Notes: generated by a model from the letters alone, not told the origin. Counted from the stretch's first letter, positions 35,431 through 47,823 are shown. The stretch: 64,000 bases of DNA from Dendrophyllia cribrosa (GCA_024195265.1 JAJLRJ010000007.1:28330225-28394224), one strand, 5' to 3'. Numbers and translations: made by a program.

Positions 35431-35843
35431 GAATCTCTGACTCTTTCGGAGCCACCTCCCTCATGCCCCTAACACCACTTACTCATGCACAAAAAACCTT
35501 TTTAGCTACCTCCATTTTTTAACTGCTATAAAGTCTTTCTCTTCGCCTCACCCCTTATTTTCTTTTTTATTTTCTCAATTTCTTTTCTTTATCGTTACTC
35601 ATTATGTGTGTAGTAAGATATTTTGTTTAAATAATGCCGCTCTTACCAGCATAAAAACGGGCACTTCATAAAATCATCAGTAAAAAAAAAGAACTGAAAT
35701 TTTGTTTCAAGATCTAGAGAGAAAAAGAAAATCAAACGACAGTGTAAGCGCCTGCAAGGCCTGCAAGCTCGTTAGAAAATACGACTGTTGTTTTCTCTCT
35801 AACGAGCATGGTGATCTATATTTTTTATTGCATCATTTTGATG

Positions 35844-38800
35844 TTAAACAAGAGAAAATAATTGGACAGAGAGGGAGTCTCCCAGTAATGGGTTTGGGAA
35901 AAAGTTATTTTTAGTAACAATGCGGACCACGCGAAAACATTTTCCGGTGAGCTGGTTGACTTCCGGAAGACTCGCTTTCATGAATCAGCGCGTCACGCCA
36001 GGCGGAGTCAGCAAATTAAAAAATGGCGACCATCGCGGTGGTAATTTCGCATGTGAAAAAGAAAGTAAAATGGTCCTGTTTGAGCAAAGAACGTTATAAA
36101 GTACCACAGCAGCTGGATACATAGATCTTCATCTATCTTTATACACAAACTGTTGCAACTGAAGCGGTAAAAAGGGGGCTGGACAATTCAACTTACCGGA
36201 CAGATGCCAATCAACCATCCACTCCAATCTCTTGTAAGCGTCGTTTCTAAAAGTTTGAAGTCGCTTTGCTCGATCCATGGCCAGCCCATCCAAACTTTTC
36301 AGACGTGAAATATTTGCATACTGTAGAATTCAAAGTTGTTATGTTTTTTGTAGCTGAAGGATAGGAGGATTCTCTTCTGGGAAAATCATTTTTTAGGAAT
36401 TTCAACACGGCAAGGAGACCGGTTCACATGCATGCATGGATTTGTTTTCTATATGCTTTATACGTTTGGAAGGACTTTGTCAGGAGCATCTTCTTTCCAT
36501 GGAAAATGAATATCAGTTCTGTTGAGGTCAGCTACCAAGGAACTCTATACTGACAGCCGGGTTAGAGGTTATTTAGAGCCAAAGTGTAAGTAAAATTTCT
36601 GGAAAAGTGATTGAATTTTATTTATTCGATAGGCCGCGTGTTCTAAGTTAAATTCATTTATTAAAGCTTACTTGGATTATTGACTTCAAAAAAAATCCAG
36701 TAAACTTGTATTATTTCATTTCTAAAAAGCGAATAAATAAAACACGCTTTTCTAGTGATGTCACCTTAATTTATTCATTGAACTTTGGGATAAAGGCCAC
36801 CATTTCTTTTTAGTAAACTTGCAGACCTTATAATAAAATTGCGGGCCTCCCATTTGTCAGACAAAAGATCAGAAAGTTTGGCTGACACTGTATGCGACGT
36901 CAAAAAACTTAAATGACCTACTATAGAAAATAAAGGCAATCAATTAAGAATTGTAGCTAAGGTGAATGCATTGACCATACACTTAAATTCCACCCAAGGC
37001 CATTTTTTTCAATAAATGATTTCGAAAGAGCGGATCGATGCCCTGCTTGCAAGCGGCCGCCGTTTACACGCTTTGTATTTAGCATTTTTTGCATAAATTT
37101 CTATGGACATCTTTATTCGCCTTCTCACATTTATGTTTCATAAACTAATCGATTAGATCCTTTTCCGCCAGTGAGTGTAGGTTGCTGTTATAATTTGGAT
37201 TATTTCGCCAAAATAGTTTCAGAGAAATGACTTTATTTTCGCGTGTACGCGAGTTTCAGCGTCCGACTTCACAAAAATAGTTTCCTGACTTTTCCTTGGA
37301 TTTTATTTAACGATGCCTCTTTTTAATACGGTTAACACCACTGGCTTATTTTTCATTGAAGTTTGGTTGTAATCTAAGAAGAGAAAGGAGATCCAAAATC
37401 GATATTTTCGTGAGTAAACCAAAATATTCACTTCAGACATTCTAAAATTCGTTTTCTTCGACATTTTCGTGCCAAACATAACAAGATACTTGGCTTACAA
37501 TTTGTAGCCTCAGCATGTCTCCACGGCCACAGTTTTACTTTCATACCTTCATATATATATGCTGGTTCATACAAACAGAATTTTGTAATATCTTTGATGT
37601 CTTTTATCCCGGTTCACAGCTAAGGTAACCGGAAATTCCTGAAGTTTGTCATGCATGCACTCAGTTCGAAGGAACTTTACAGGCCCACTTTTCCCCAGCA
37701 GTTGTTAAATGAATGAAAACTTTATTTTTTAACTAAAATTCAGACGATACTCCAATGGCGAAAACAAGCAGGCATCGTTTTGGAATAAACTCCAAGGAAA
37801 GGCCAGCAAACATTTTTGTGAGGCTATTAAATAAATTATGCGTGTAGTCGGCTGAAACTCGCGCAAAATCCAATCAAAGCAACGTTCGGAAAAACAACTT
37901 ATTGATTTTTATGAAACATAACTTGGACAAAGTGAATGAAAATGTCCGATCCATTGTTTTTTATTAAAAAAGGTAAGCTTAAATAGAAAGCGTGTAACCG
38001 ACGGCGCTTCCAAACAAGGCATCATCCGTAGTTTTCATTTATTAAAAAACGTGGCCTTGGGTATGATGCATTTTCGTATTGAAACTTAGCTAAACTTCTT
38101 TAAGCCTAAACACAAAAGTATAATATTAATTGTTTTTTGTCTAGAGTGGACCAAGTTTTTGACGTCGTGATACCGTGTTCAGAAATCTTTTAAACTGAGG
38201 TTAAGCTGTACTTTGACATGTACAAACAAAGGATCGTTGCCGCATGCGAGTTTACTAAAAAGAAATGGTGGCCTTTTATCACAAAGTTCAATGAATAAAT
38301 TAAGGTACATCACTAGAAAAGTGTGTTTTATTTATTCGCTTTTTAAAAATAAAATAATACAAGTCTACTGGATTTTTTCGAAGTCAATAATCCAAGTACG
38401 TATAGATGAAAACTAACTACGCATGAATTAAACTTAACCTAAAACACGCGGCCTATTGAATAAATAAAATTCAATCACTTTTCCAGAAATTTTACTTACA
38501 CTTTGGCTCCAAATAAACCTCTAACCCGCGGCTGTCAGTATAGAGTTCCTTGGTAGCTGACCTCAACAGAACTGATATTCATTTTCCATGGAAAGAAGAT
38601 GCTCCTGACAAAGTCCTTCCAAACGTAAGCTTATAGAAAACAAATCCATGCATGCATGTGAACCGGTTTTAGCGTTTTTAACTCCTTGCCGTGTTGAAAT
38701 TCCTAAAAAGTGATTTTCCTATAAGGGAATGATCCTATCCTTCAGCTACAAAAAACATAACAACTTTGAATTCTACAGTATGCAACTATTTCATGTCTGA

Positions 38801-39268
38801 AAAGTTTGGATGGGCTGGCCATGGATCGAGCAAAGCGACTTCAAACTTTTAGAAACGACGCTTACAAGAGATTGAAGTAGATGGTTGATTGGCATCTGTC
38901 CAGTAAGTTGAATTGTCCAGCTCCCTTTTTACCGCTTCAGTTGCAACAGTTTGTGTATAAAGATAGATAAAGATCTATGTATCCAGCCGCTGTGGTACTA
39001 TATAACCTTTGCTCAAACAGGACCATTTTACTTTCTTTTTCACATGCGAAATTACCACCGCGATGGTCGCCATTTTTTTAATTTGCTGACTCCGCCTGGT
39101 TTGACGCGCTGATTCATGAATGCGAGTCTTCCGGAAGTCAACCAGCTCACCGGAAAATGTTTTCGCATGGTCCGCATGGTTACTAAAAACAACTTTTTTG
39201 CAATTAAGATATCCCAGCCAACGCCCCTAGACTCCCTCTCTGTCCAATTATAATCTCTTGTGTTAAAT
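35844..39268. mobile_element. Large foldback element, copy A (about 3.4 kb)
   Basis: The ends TTGGACAGAGAGGGAGTCT (about 35863) and AGACTCCCTCTCTGTCCAA (about 39228) are inverse complements. Pairing continues for at least 1 kb (35870-36830 with 38250-39240): GTAACAATGCGGACC, GTGAGCTGGTTGACTTCCGG, ATGGCGACCATCGCGGTGGT, GTTGAGGTCAGCTACCAAGG. More diverged pairing continues towards a centre near 37550. No coding frame of significance. A second copy is at 58683-62955. Confidence 0.85.
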
Positions 39269-40190
39269 TAATGCTTTTTAAGTTAAAAAAGTTTAAAAAC
39301 AATTCCTCGACAGGAAAAAAAGATATCGCTAAAAACGTTCTCAAATCAGCTCGTGGGAGCAAATTGATGACCTTGAAAACATGGACGCGAGGCCCGGAAT
39401 GTTTTGAGTCCGTGTCATTTGAAGATGTGTGACTTTTTTCTAACTTTTATTTCAAAGTGTTCCCATACGGTGGAGACTTTAACCTATCAAGTTTTTTTTA
39501 AGAATTGTAAACTTTGCTTTCACGGGTTACCGGGAAAAGAAACATGAACCGATCAAATAATGACGTGCGTGATCGGTATTGCTATAGGCATAAATGGGGC
39601 AACATTGGTCCATCATATCTCTTTACCGAGCACGGTAACCTATCTTTCTTATTGAATTTTTCGAAACAACTTATGGTAGGGAGCTGTTAGGGAAATGTTA
39701 AAAAAATCGTTCGACAACTTTTATTTCTGAGGAATCACCTTAAATAATGAGACGAAAATATAGAAATGTTCATTTTGCCAATCGGAAAAAAGTCCCTGTC
39801 CTTAACAAAATTAAATGACCATTTACTGCGCAACCAACAAGTTCGTTTTTTACTGACACAAATATCAGGAAACAACGGTGCTTTACGCTAAATGGTCACG
39901 TGGTCATGTTTGTGGGTTGTGATTGGTGGATTTTGATCTAGTTTGTCAGTTTGTGTTTTTAGGGGTTCACTTTAGAGTTCGCGTGTTATGAAACGCGCAG
40001 ATAGTAATCACGGGACAACATTTTATCAGGTGTACTTACACTCGACAACTGATCGAAGAAGCAGCAGTAGAAACACTGAGTAAACTTCGCAAGCATACTG
40101 TTTCCCCAAGACATCTCCTACTGCCAAATAATGAACTTCCACTAATAAATACATTTGGATATTTCAGAAGGAGCCGTTCAATCACACAAA
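39269..40190. other. Right end of the TTAA interval and leader of the second CARD gene
   Basis: 39269-39743 is the right subterminal part of the TTAA interval. After it, a likely 5' leader intron ends in a splice acceptor (ATATTTCAG, 40167), 24 bp before the CARD start codon. Confidence 0.5.
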
Positions 40191-40485
40191 ATGTCAACTG
40201 AACGTGGAAAACCAATGGATGACAAATATAGAAAAATATTAAAAAGTGTCAGGGTGCCCCTGGTGAAAGACATGGATGCGGAAGAAGTTTTACTTCATAT
40301 GGCAGCTTCACAAGTGTTTAGCGAAAGAGACGAAGATGAAATTAAGTCCAAGAGAACTCGACATGAGAAATGTGAAACGTTGTTGGATATGTTACCACGT
40401 CGGGGTGCAGAAGCGTATGATAGCTTCATCAAAGCACTAAAGGATGGAAGTCAACCGTTTCTCGTGGATGCTCTAGAACAAGCTG
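40191..40485 (+). CDS. CARD domain first coding exon
   Basis: The ATG at 40191 sits in good context (ACAAAATG), 24 bp after a probable acceptor at 40167. The exon encodes 98 codons plus one base and ends at a GTAAGT donor (40486). The peptide MSTERGKPMDDKYRKILKSV..., ERDEDEIKSKRTRHEK, TLLDMLPRRGAEAYDSFIKA has the helix pattern of a CARD. It aligns along its length with the CARD exon of the 20175-24837 gene (LLDILPRRGPNAFDDFVNAL) and ends in the same phase, so the two are paralogues. An upstream in-frame ATG at 40155 lies before the acceptor. I could not find its following exons before the OTU gene; the 3' part may be lost, lie beyond the window, or be skipped by my reading. Confidence 0.7.
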
Positions 40486-43400
40486 GTAAGTGATTGTATA
40501 TCTGCCATACAGATTATAATGCAAAACGCAATGCATCAATTGAAGCGGTAGATTGTTTTAATTATAATTTTTATGAGTAAAATTTGTGATCTTCGCAGTG
40601 TGATCTCAACTTAAGCAGTTGAAAAAGCAACCTTTTTTATATATTCACATTCATATATAATTTTACTGAAGACATCAAGGTGATACATTGCATACGTAGC
40701 ATTATATAACATTATACTGCCTCTCTGGATTACATTAAAACTATATGACACTAGATAGAACTAAAAATAGATAAACATACCGGCCAAAGGAAAGCAAAGC
40801 AAAGGCTCATGGAGTTTGGACTTGGATTTCGCTTTTTTATAATTTAGACAACATCTTGTCATAAGCTTGAACGCAACATGTTAATCTTAGTCAATAGTCA
40901 CTCTACAAGCAAATGCTACAGTTTGCACGCAAGCGCACAGATGTCACTTAACATTAGCGGTGGAATTGTACCGCCGTTAAATATCGTTGTTCTACAACGG
41001 CTCTGATTTTCTAAATTGAAGAAAAAGGCCGTTCATACATAGCACTACTGATGTTAAAAAGTAGTGAAGCCGATATCACAACGAGATATTTCATACACAT
41101 ACACATTGCATTATGACGTTACATTAATTCCGCGGCCGTCTAGAGTTATTGCAAAAATTGTTATCAGTATTCCCGTAGTTGTACTTCAATATATTTCCAA
41201 AATTTAGTTATTTACTTACATTTATATTATAATATTATATAGTCCTACTTATAACATAGTGTTAGTACTGAACGAACTTTGCATTACATTCTACTATATC
41301 ACACAGGATTGTGAGACATAAACGGCTGTCATTTCCTTTCTGATCGTGAATTATACAGGGTGTCAAGCGCTTTAAGGATCCAAATTTGTAGGATGATAGG
41401 GCAACATCACTTGAAAATATAGCGCATGAAACAACAAAAATATAGGACACATCATACTGACATAAAGGACCAAAACAAGGACTCTTACATATACATACTG
41501 CACATATTTGTAACAACATTGTTAGAAATAAGAGTCAGCAGAAGTACATGTAGGGCACTTAAAATACCATCTCAGTGATAGGAGTAAGAATTTTCTTCAG
41601 TTACATGTGGGTCAGTAGTAATACATTAGCATACATTCATGTCAAAAGCAACAAGAATTTTATTTCATCTCGACAACAACAAACAACAACTCAACCTTCT
41701 TTCAGGATACAACCTTCTTTTAGGATGCAAGGTCAATAAAAGCATCAATGGACTTTCAATGCAGTCAATAATAACATATCGCGTATTCAGATCAATAATT
41801 GCAACGTACTGAGAATGACTGGGTGCGAGTGTTAGAAGAAATTTATTCAAAAGCGCTTCAAACCGGTCTTTGTGGTAAAATTGATCAATTTTATTGGTAT
41901 TTTTTTTTATTTCATCCATTCAGTATAGGAATTTATAGAACATATTAACAATTTATAGGACTTTATAAGACAGGTCTGAAAACATCGGATTTGAGGGATC
42001 TTTATAGGAATAATGGAATCGCTTGACATCCTGAAATTTTAAAATTTCGCCAGGTATTCACTCCAATAGTCCGGTGAAACTATTCTCAAGAGATACCCAA
42101 CTTTTTGAAGGCATTTAAAAGAAGGGACCTTAAAAGCTTTCTTTGTTGCTAGTACAACTGAATTGCGAGTGTGTTGGTGAGAAAAGTTTCACCGGACTAT
42201 TAGAGTATGATGATCATTATAGTTTAAGATGCACTACATCAACTAGAAGAAAGCCGACTACTCTTTTTTTGCAAGAAAAAAAAGAGTCGATTTTCTTCTA
42301 ACTCCGGTAGTACATACAACTAACAGTTGTTCATTTTCTTTCTACCGCAGAAATGAAAGATATACCCTAAACTCACGTGATATCAAGAACCACCAAAGCA
42401 GAGTTATTATGTGATAGACATTTTGAAGCCTTTTTTGGCACCCTTAGTTGTAATACATTTTACATTTTTTGAATTTTTTAAAGTATTCTAGACATTTATT
42501 ACTTTCATATATTTCTAATTTTCTTTAAATACACAGGGCTTCTATTGATAGCAGTCAAATACGTTTGACTTGGCTGATATAGGTTACTCTTTTTAAATTC
42601 TATCTATCTGTGTACCTAATAAATGTCATTTTGTGTCGGTATGAAGGTTGAGTAATCTTTTTATGTAGGTTACGTAATCGTAAGTAAGGGGTTCAGTGTC
42701 ATTCGGTGGCACCTCCTTTTTAACTTGTGAATACGCGACGCCTTGAACGAGTTTTATAAAATAACTGAGATACTACGCGCGTTCTGATTGGTCAAAGACC
42801 TATTGACTATTGTGCCGGTAAACTCATACAAAACCGCGCAAGAGAAACTGTAAAGTAAACAAAGTTCAATATTCCGTTACGGCATCAACACAAGCGTGAG
42901 GAAAAAGAATTTCACAACTCGAGCCGGTTAAGTGTCTATTGCATATTGTGGTCTGCTAGAAGATGAGAACAGAGGATATGTTTCTTGTAAACAATAAGTT
43001 GCTGCTCAAACCTACAAAAAAAAAATTTCCCACGCAAGCAAGCAAAAAATGGCTTATCGACGAAAGAACACTAAGCTTATTTTAAAACTGATATCAACAA
43101 CAGGAATATATTTTCATTTAACATTGGCTTGGAAAGGCTTACATGAAGCGATCAATGACAATCAAGAGTCAATCAAAACAACCTCGATATGTACTTTGTG
43201 AAGTTCACTGAGCTGAAGGTTTAGTAAAAAGCTAAAAAACTTTGGATCCCAAAGAGCAAACAATGGCTTTCAAACTGAGGAAATTTTTGATTGAAATTCA
43301 CTGAACTGCAGTTATAAATGTTCCTACAAATCCTAAGATAACTTCTAAATAAGACGGATTTGCACAGTGGAATTAAAAAGCAAGGCTTATAGCTTTGTTG

Positions 43401-44144
43401 TTTAGGATAATTATTTTACGCCGATTCCATTTATACGCTTTATCATGTTTTGTTTTGAGATTTTTTTATGGAAAACGTTTGTGCCGGATGCAGTTTAAAT
43501 TCTGATTATGACTGTGTCCAAGCAAAGATGATCCTGATTAGCAAGAAGAAAATGAAGCTAACAAAAATTATAGGTTTATGGTTAAACAAATTATTTGCAT
43601 GAAATGATCAAACAATCTTCACTTCAATCTGTTCCATCAAACCAATCAAACTCTCAGAACTGTAGACTTCAAAACAACGAGCATAGTTTTCATTCAGCAC
43701 TTAAAATGTAGAGAAGTACGGGCTTCACTGTACACTTCAAAGTAATAAATAAAGTCGAAAACAGTTTCAGAAGCTGAGTTTCTGGAACTAACCTTTATTC
43801 CAATTGAAAAATTCTTGACAAGAAAGCAATCTTTGAATTCAACATACGCCATAAAAATTGTAGGCTTCCAAACTTTCCTCGTACATTCAGGTTTGCGGCG
43901 GCAGATTCCGGACACAATTTTCTGGATTTTCAACTGACGAATTTCAAAGCGCTAAAACTTTTCATCACTTTCGTTGAACCCAGTGCAATCCCAGTGCAGC
44001 TTTGTCAGTGGCATTATTCTTTCAGCCGCTTTGATTGGTTTTCCCGCGTCATCCGATGAATGTTATGAGAATAAGCTACTTGATCGGCACAAAACTACAA
44101 CAAAGTTCTCTCTTTCGAAACGCTTTTCATAGTTATTTCATAAA
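40486..44144. other. Non-coding interval after CARD exon
   Basis: AT-rich. Contains a MITE (42073-42208), a hairpin of GAAGAAAGCCGACTACTC with its diverged inverse (42248-42302) and a GAACGAGTTTTATAAAATAA-type repeat near 42745. An 84-codon frame on the minus strand (41665-41919) and others show no domain. Confidence 0.45.
42073..42208. mobile_element. Short MITE, CAATAGTCCGGTGAAAC ends
   Basis: AATAGTCCGGTGAAAC at the left is the inverse of GTTTCACCGGACTATT at the right, followed by a partly paired TATTCTCA/GAGAAAAG step. Length about 136 bp. Confidence 0.7.
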
Positions 44145-44332
44145 AGCAATAGAACACATTTTCTATGAGTTTACCGGCGTTATAAACCCACGCGGGATGT
44201 TGGGAGAACACGAGAAAAGCTTGTAAATCACTCGCCTGCGGCTCGTGATTTACAAGCTTTTCTCGTGTTCTCCCAACATCCCGCGTGGGTTTATAACGCC
44301 GGTAAACTCATAGAAAATGCGTTCTATTGCTT
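44145..44332. repeat. Near-perfect 188-bp palindrome (87-bp arms, 13-base loop)
   Basis: Arms such as AGTTTACCGGCGTTATAAAC and GTTTATAACGCCGGTAAACT, and AACACGAGAAAAGCTTGTAA with its inverse, pair around TCGCCTGCGGCTC (44232-44244). Very few mismatches, so it is young or conserved as a foldback MITE. The phrase GCCGGTAAACTCATA also occurs alone at 42815. Confidence 0.9.
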
Positions 44333-44650
44333 AAATAGTTGATAGGGACAGATATGCAAATTTTCACTCCGGCAATCACTGGGCTGTAATCTTTTCTTAA
44401 CGTGTACCTCCGTTAAAATATTAAAATTTAACCTCACAATTCATTTAATCCGTGATGGCGAAATCGATAGGTCGCTGTTATTCCGGTCGAACGACTCGCA
44501 ATCGGATCCTGATCGGGACATGTAATATATATTTTTTTCTTTTCTCTTTCTTTTTGTCTTTTTTTCCGAACTGGACATTGTGTAAGCGTTTGAAGTCGTT
44601 CAATTTTCAAAAAATATCGAACAGTGTTTACCGCAAGGTGCGTTACGCAT

Positions 44651-45360
44651 TTAAGGTAACAGTGTACCTTCGGGGGTGTCTCCAGTATAACAGCTCTAGC
44701 GTCTTAAGATTACACTTAATATACCTAAACCCAGATTTCAAATTAAAGCTTATAGAGCTGGCTATCTAAATATGGAAACCATTTGGTAATAAAATGAATT
44801 TTCGAATTTTTTACGACGTCTAAATTTATATTCGAACGTCCGAATCAGCTTTAAAACGCTATAACTCAAAGCGATTATTGTATTTTGCTAATTTGATTTG
44901 TTCTCAGGTTTCCGGACACGAAGCGCTAAAAAAACGTGTCGGCGATTTCCCATATTCAATTGCAGTGAAAAGTTACAAAATATTTTCGAAAAAGGAGAAA
45001 ACAAATTGAAGTGATCGCACGGAAATGGCTCTTGACGAAAACATTTTCGGAAATAAGAAATTCGCCGACACGTTTTTATTGATTATATGTTAGCCTAGCT
45101 TGTGTCCAAATTTGAGGAAAATCGAACAAATTCCCTTTGAGTTGTAGTTCTTTAAAGTGTCCCCTACAAGCGAAAAATAACTTTGAGAAAACAGCGCTTA
45201 GAAAAACATATCGCTTCATAAACAAACTCCGCCCACAAAAGTTATATCGTCATTTCTCCGTCAATTTTCACTATTTTTCGATAATTTTTTTTTGGATGAA
45301 AGTTCATTCTGTAAACTTTATTTTGACGCCAAAAGATCTGAAGGTACACTGTAACCTTAA
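44651..45360. mobile_element. TTAA-flanked DNA transposon (710 bp)
   Basis: TTAAGGTAACAGTGTACCTT at 44651 pairs with AAGGTACACTGTAACCTTAA at the right end, with one mismatch. Inner blocks are also inverted and diverged (TTCGCCGACACG with CGTGTCGGCGA). No transposase. Confidence 0.85.
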
Positions 45361-46704
45361 CAGCTCGCTGCACAAGGTTCAAATGACATGCTGGCACTTA
45401 TATGCATATTCCATACACTTCGGATTCCAGCATTTATATAAGCCTGGGAATTTGCTTTTAATCTTTAATGTTTGCCACAAACTTAGTTTGTACGTAATAT
45501 CGCCCCATTTTCTACAACAATTATGAATCCAGCAAAGTAAGAATTATTTTCCCATCAAAGACTTGAGGCTTGACTCAATGAATGTTTAACTTGCATTGGC
45601 GATTCTCAGGGGTCGTACTCATAACCTCTGCAAATGTGGTGAACAATATTTCCTTTAAGGCGTTTCGTTTTCACGAGTTGGCTCATAAGATCCTTTGATT
45701 TGTCGCTTAGCTATCACAATTTTTTTTGTTTTATTTTATCACTGGCTGTTACGTATATATGTCATAAATAAATGCAGAAGTTTATACAGGTATTACAGTT
45801 ATATCCCCCTGTTTCTGCAGTCTTTTTTATTGTCCGTTTTGTCCTTTTGTGCCAGTTGGGTCCTCATCTTCTTTGCTCAGTCCGTGGTTCTATATCAACT
45901 ACAATAGGCCACTACGAAAAATATCGACGAAATGGCTATGGGTTAGCCGCACGATTCCAACCTCGCTTTTGCTCGTATTCCAAAGGTCGAAAGTCGATTT
46001 GCAAAGAATAGTTTTCTTTTCATTTCCTGGCGACTTTGGCCGTCCACGCTTGGGAAACCGTGCATGAGGCCATAAGACCATTGACGTTGGATGTCAAAAC
46101 CTTGTCCACCGGTAGCACAAAACTACGAAAAAATCTTTTAAAACGATAGACTACTAATTCAACAAAGCTACGATAACAGTTACAGACTTTCAATTACACA
46201 ACTTGGGACGATGCAGTAAGATTCCGATTCACTATGCAATGTTGGTTAATTTCGATGGCATCGAAAATGGCGGATTTCACCGTCTGAGCGCGCAGTGCAT
46301 TTTTGGTACTCGGGTCCTTTGAATCAAAAGCTTAATTGGTATAAAAATTACCAAAAACTTGATCAACCAACTTCGTCTCAGTCAAAAAACTGGACCATAA
46401 TTTAACCAGAAATACAAGTGATTTTCCATCAAATCTTGAGAGTTTTATCAGCGACAGATAGAAAATGGCGAGGGACCTACGGGAAAATAAAGATGTCAAA
46501 CTTTTTGTCATTCGATAAAAAAAAGCCGCTTAACAAACTAACTAGAAAAATAAAGGAGACTACACAGTAACTGATAGTTGTCTCTGGTGACGTATATGAC
46601 TGAACCATATATGAACTGCAAAAAGAAAACGTAAAGAAAAGAAATGTTCCTCGCAATTGTGTTTGCAAATTAAACAATTGCAAAGAAGCCTAAAAAAAAT
46701 TCAG
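45361..46704. other. Intergenic; degenerate duplicate of the 27.7-kb region
   Basis: 46333-46385 (CTTAATTGGTATAAAAATTA, ACTTGATCAA, CCAACTTCGTCTCA) and 46530-46570 (AGGAGACTACACAGTAA) recur in order at 27722-27793 and 27911-27930. No gene recognised. Confidence 0.4.
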
Positions 46705-46776
46705 GGCTGCAACGGGATTTGAACCCATGACCTCCGCGTTGCCGGTGTAATGCTCTACCAAATGAGCTATACAGCC
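46705..46776 (-). tRNA. tRNA-like sequence (Ala-GGC type), possibly SINE head
   Basis: The minus strand starts GGCTGTATAGCTCATTTGGT and ends GGGTTCAAATCCCGTTGCAGCC in two blocks. The acceptor stem pairs (GGCTGTA with TGCAGCC), the D arm is GCTC/GAGC, and the T arm is ATGGG/CCCGT with TTCAAAT. The anticodon loop would be CCGGCAA, giving GGC, but base 33 is C instead of U and the anticodon stem TTACA/CGCGG pairs poorly. It is therefore probably a decayed tRNA or tRNA-derived repeat. A GTAGCTTCATAGCTCAGTTG fragment in the opposite orientation follows at 46815. Confidence 0.5.
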
Positions 46777-46878
46777 ACACACATTGGGAACACATACAAT
46801 TCTCCCAACGTGTGTAGCTTCATAGCTCAGTTGAAGTTGCGAATTGAATCACAAGTTGTCTGCATACACAGGATAAAG

Positions 46879-46949
46879 ACGGCGGCGCGAAGATATGAAT
46901 TCTATCCTGCAGTTTTGAGAAAATATAATTCATATCTTCAAGCCGCCGT
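46879..46949. repeat. Hairpin with GGCGGC/GCCGCC arms
   Basis: ACGGCGGCGCGAAGATATGA pairs with the inverse of TCATATCTTCAAGCCGCCGT. The two arms are separated by about 30 bases. Confidence 0.6.
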
Positions 46950-47309
46950 GTAAATTTCTTACCGACGCGGTAAATATCATTTATTTCTTCATCTGTTAGT
47001 GCATCGGCTCTATTCGTCTGCCGGATCCCCGGGTCCCCGGGTTGTAAGGCCCTTGATTTATTGTCTGAACTTAGGAATGTTAAGCTTCAAGCTTAAGAAA
47101 ATTGAATTTCACAGTGTTTTATAACGGAAGCCCTGGATAATCTTGCGGATATAATAAGAGCCAACTTTTTGGAAGCGAAAAAACATAGGGTCGTTCAGAC
47201 GATTTTCCTAATTAATATCACGAGCGCGCGCTTAAGGTCACTTATTACCGTGGCAATAGCGCCATTACGGTTTTGCTCCATTTTATTGGTCTCTAAAAAG
47301 ATTCCATTA

Positions 47310-47580
47310 CGTCAATTGTAATTAGACCTGAGAAGGTCAAGAGTGCTTCTGAATGTATCTTTACAAAGAATGGTGAATTGTCTTTTGATACTTCCTTGCT
47401 TGGTAGCCTTTCGATTTGTCATTGCACGATAAGAAGGCAGTAGCATTGCAGATAATTTGCTAACTTGGACTTGGAGAACTTTACTCTTGTCTCTACTTTG
47501 GCGTACCTTGGCAAAGGACATAACGCCTCGAATCGTATTCTAAAGCCACTAATAGGTAAGTCGACCACATTTTTTCTGTT
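47310..47580 (+). repeat. Duplicated leader-like unit, copy 2
   Basis: Shares GAGAAGGTCAAGAGTGCTTC, TTTACAAAGAATGGT, TTCCTTGCTTGG and CCTCGAATCGTA...CTAAAGCCACTAATAG with copies at 30893 and 48655. It ends at a GTAAGT donor (47556). Together with copy 3 it probably represents alternative or duplicated promoters with first exons of the OTU gene. Confidence 0.5.
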
Positions 47581-47644
47581 ATTTGAACATTTTTCATTGA
47601 TGCGAACGTAAATTAGAATGTTGATGATGAAATCATCGGCTACC

Positions 47645-47823
47645 TTCCGAGTTGCCTTTAGCCTCTCTATCAAAGCGAGGCTAGATGCGAAACCTTTCAT
47701 ATGAAAATGAGTTTTCATTTACATGCAAATAAGTTTAATTTGCATGTGAATGAAAACTCATTTTCATATGAAAGGTTTCGCACCTAGCCTCGCTTTGATA
47801 GAGAGGCTAAAGGCAACTCGGAA
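47645..47823. repeat. Palindromic MITE, 179 bp
   Basis: TTCCGAGTTGCCTTTAGCCT and its inverse AGGCTAAAGGCAACTCGGAA form the ends. TTTCATATGAAAATGAGTTT also pairs with its inverse, leaving a short centre near 47734. Confidence 0.88.

Larger units (their letters stand above)
33119..39743. mobile_element. 6.6-kb TTAA-bounded interval with short inverted ends
   Basis: TTAAGGTGATTCCTCAG (33119-33135) and CTGAGGAATCACCTTAA (39727-39743) are exact inverse complements including the TTAA. Sequence inside the two ends differs, so the inverted repeat is only 13 bp plus TTAA. The interval contains the LINE remnant and the 35844-39268 foldback element. It may be a TTAA transposon (Kolobok or piggyBac type) that received later insertions, or two solo ends by chance. 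Confidence 0.5.

Noticed and set aside
47022..47041. GGATCCCCGGGTCCCCGGG, resembling a cloning polylinker.
   Set aside because: The flanks are ordinary genomic sequence, no vector sequence follows, and the match is short and broken.
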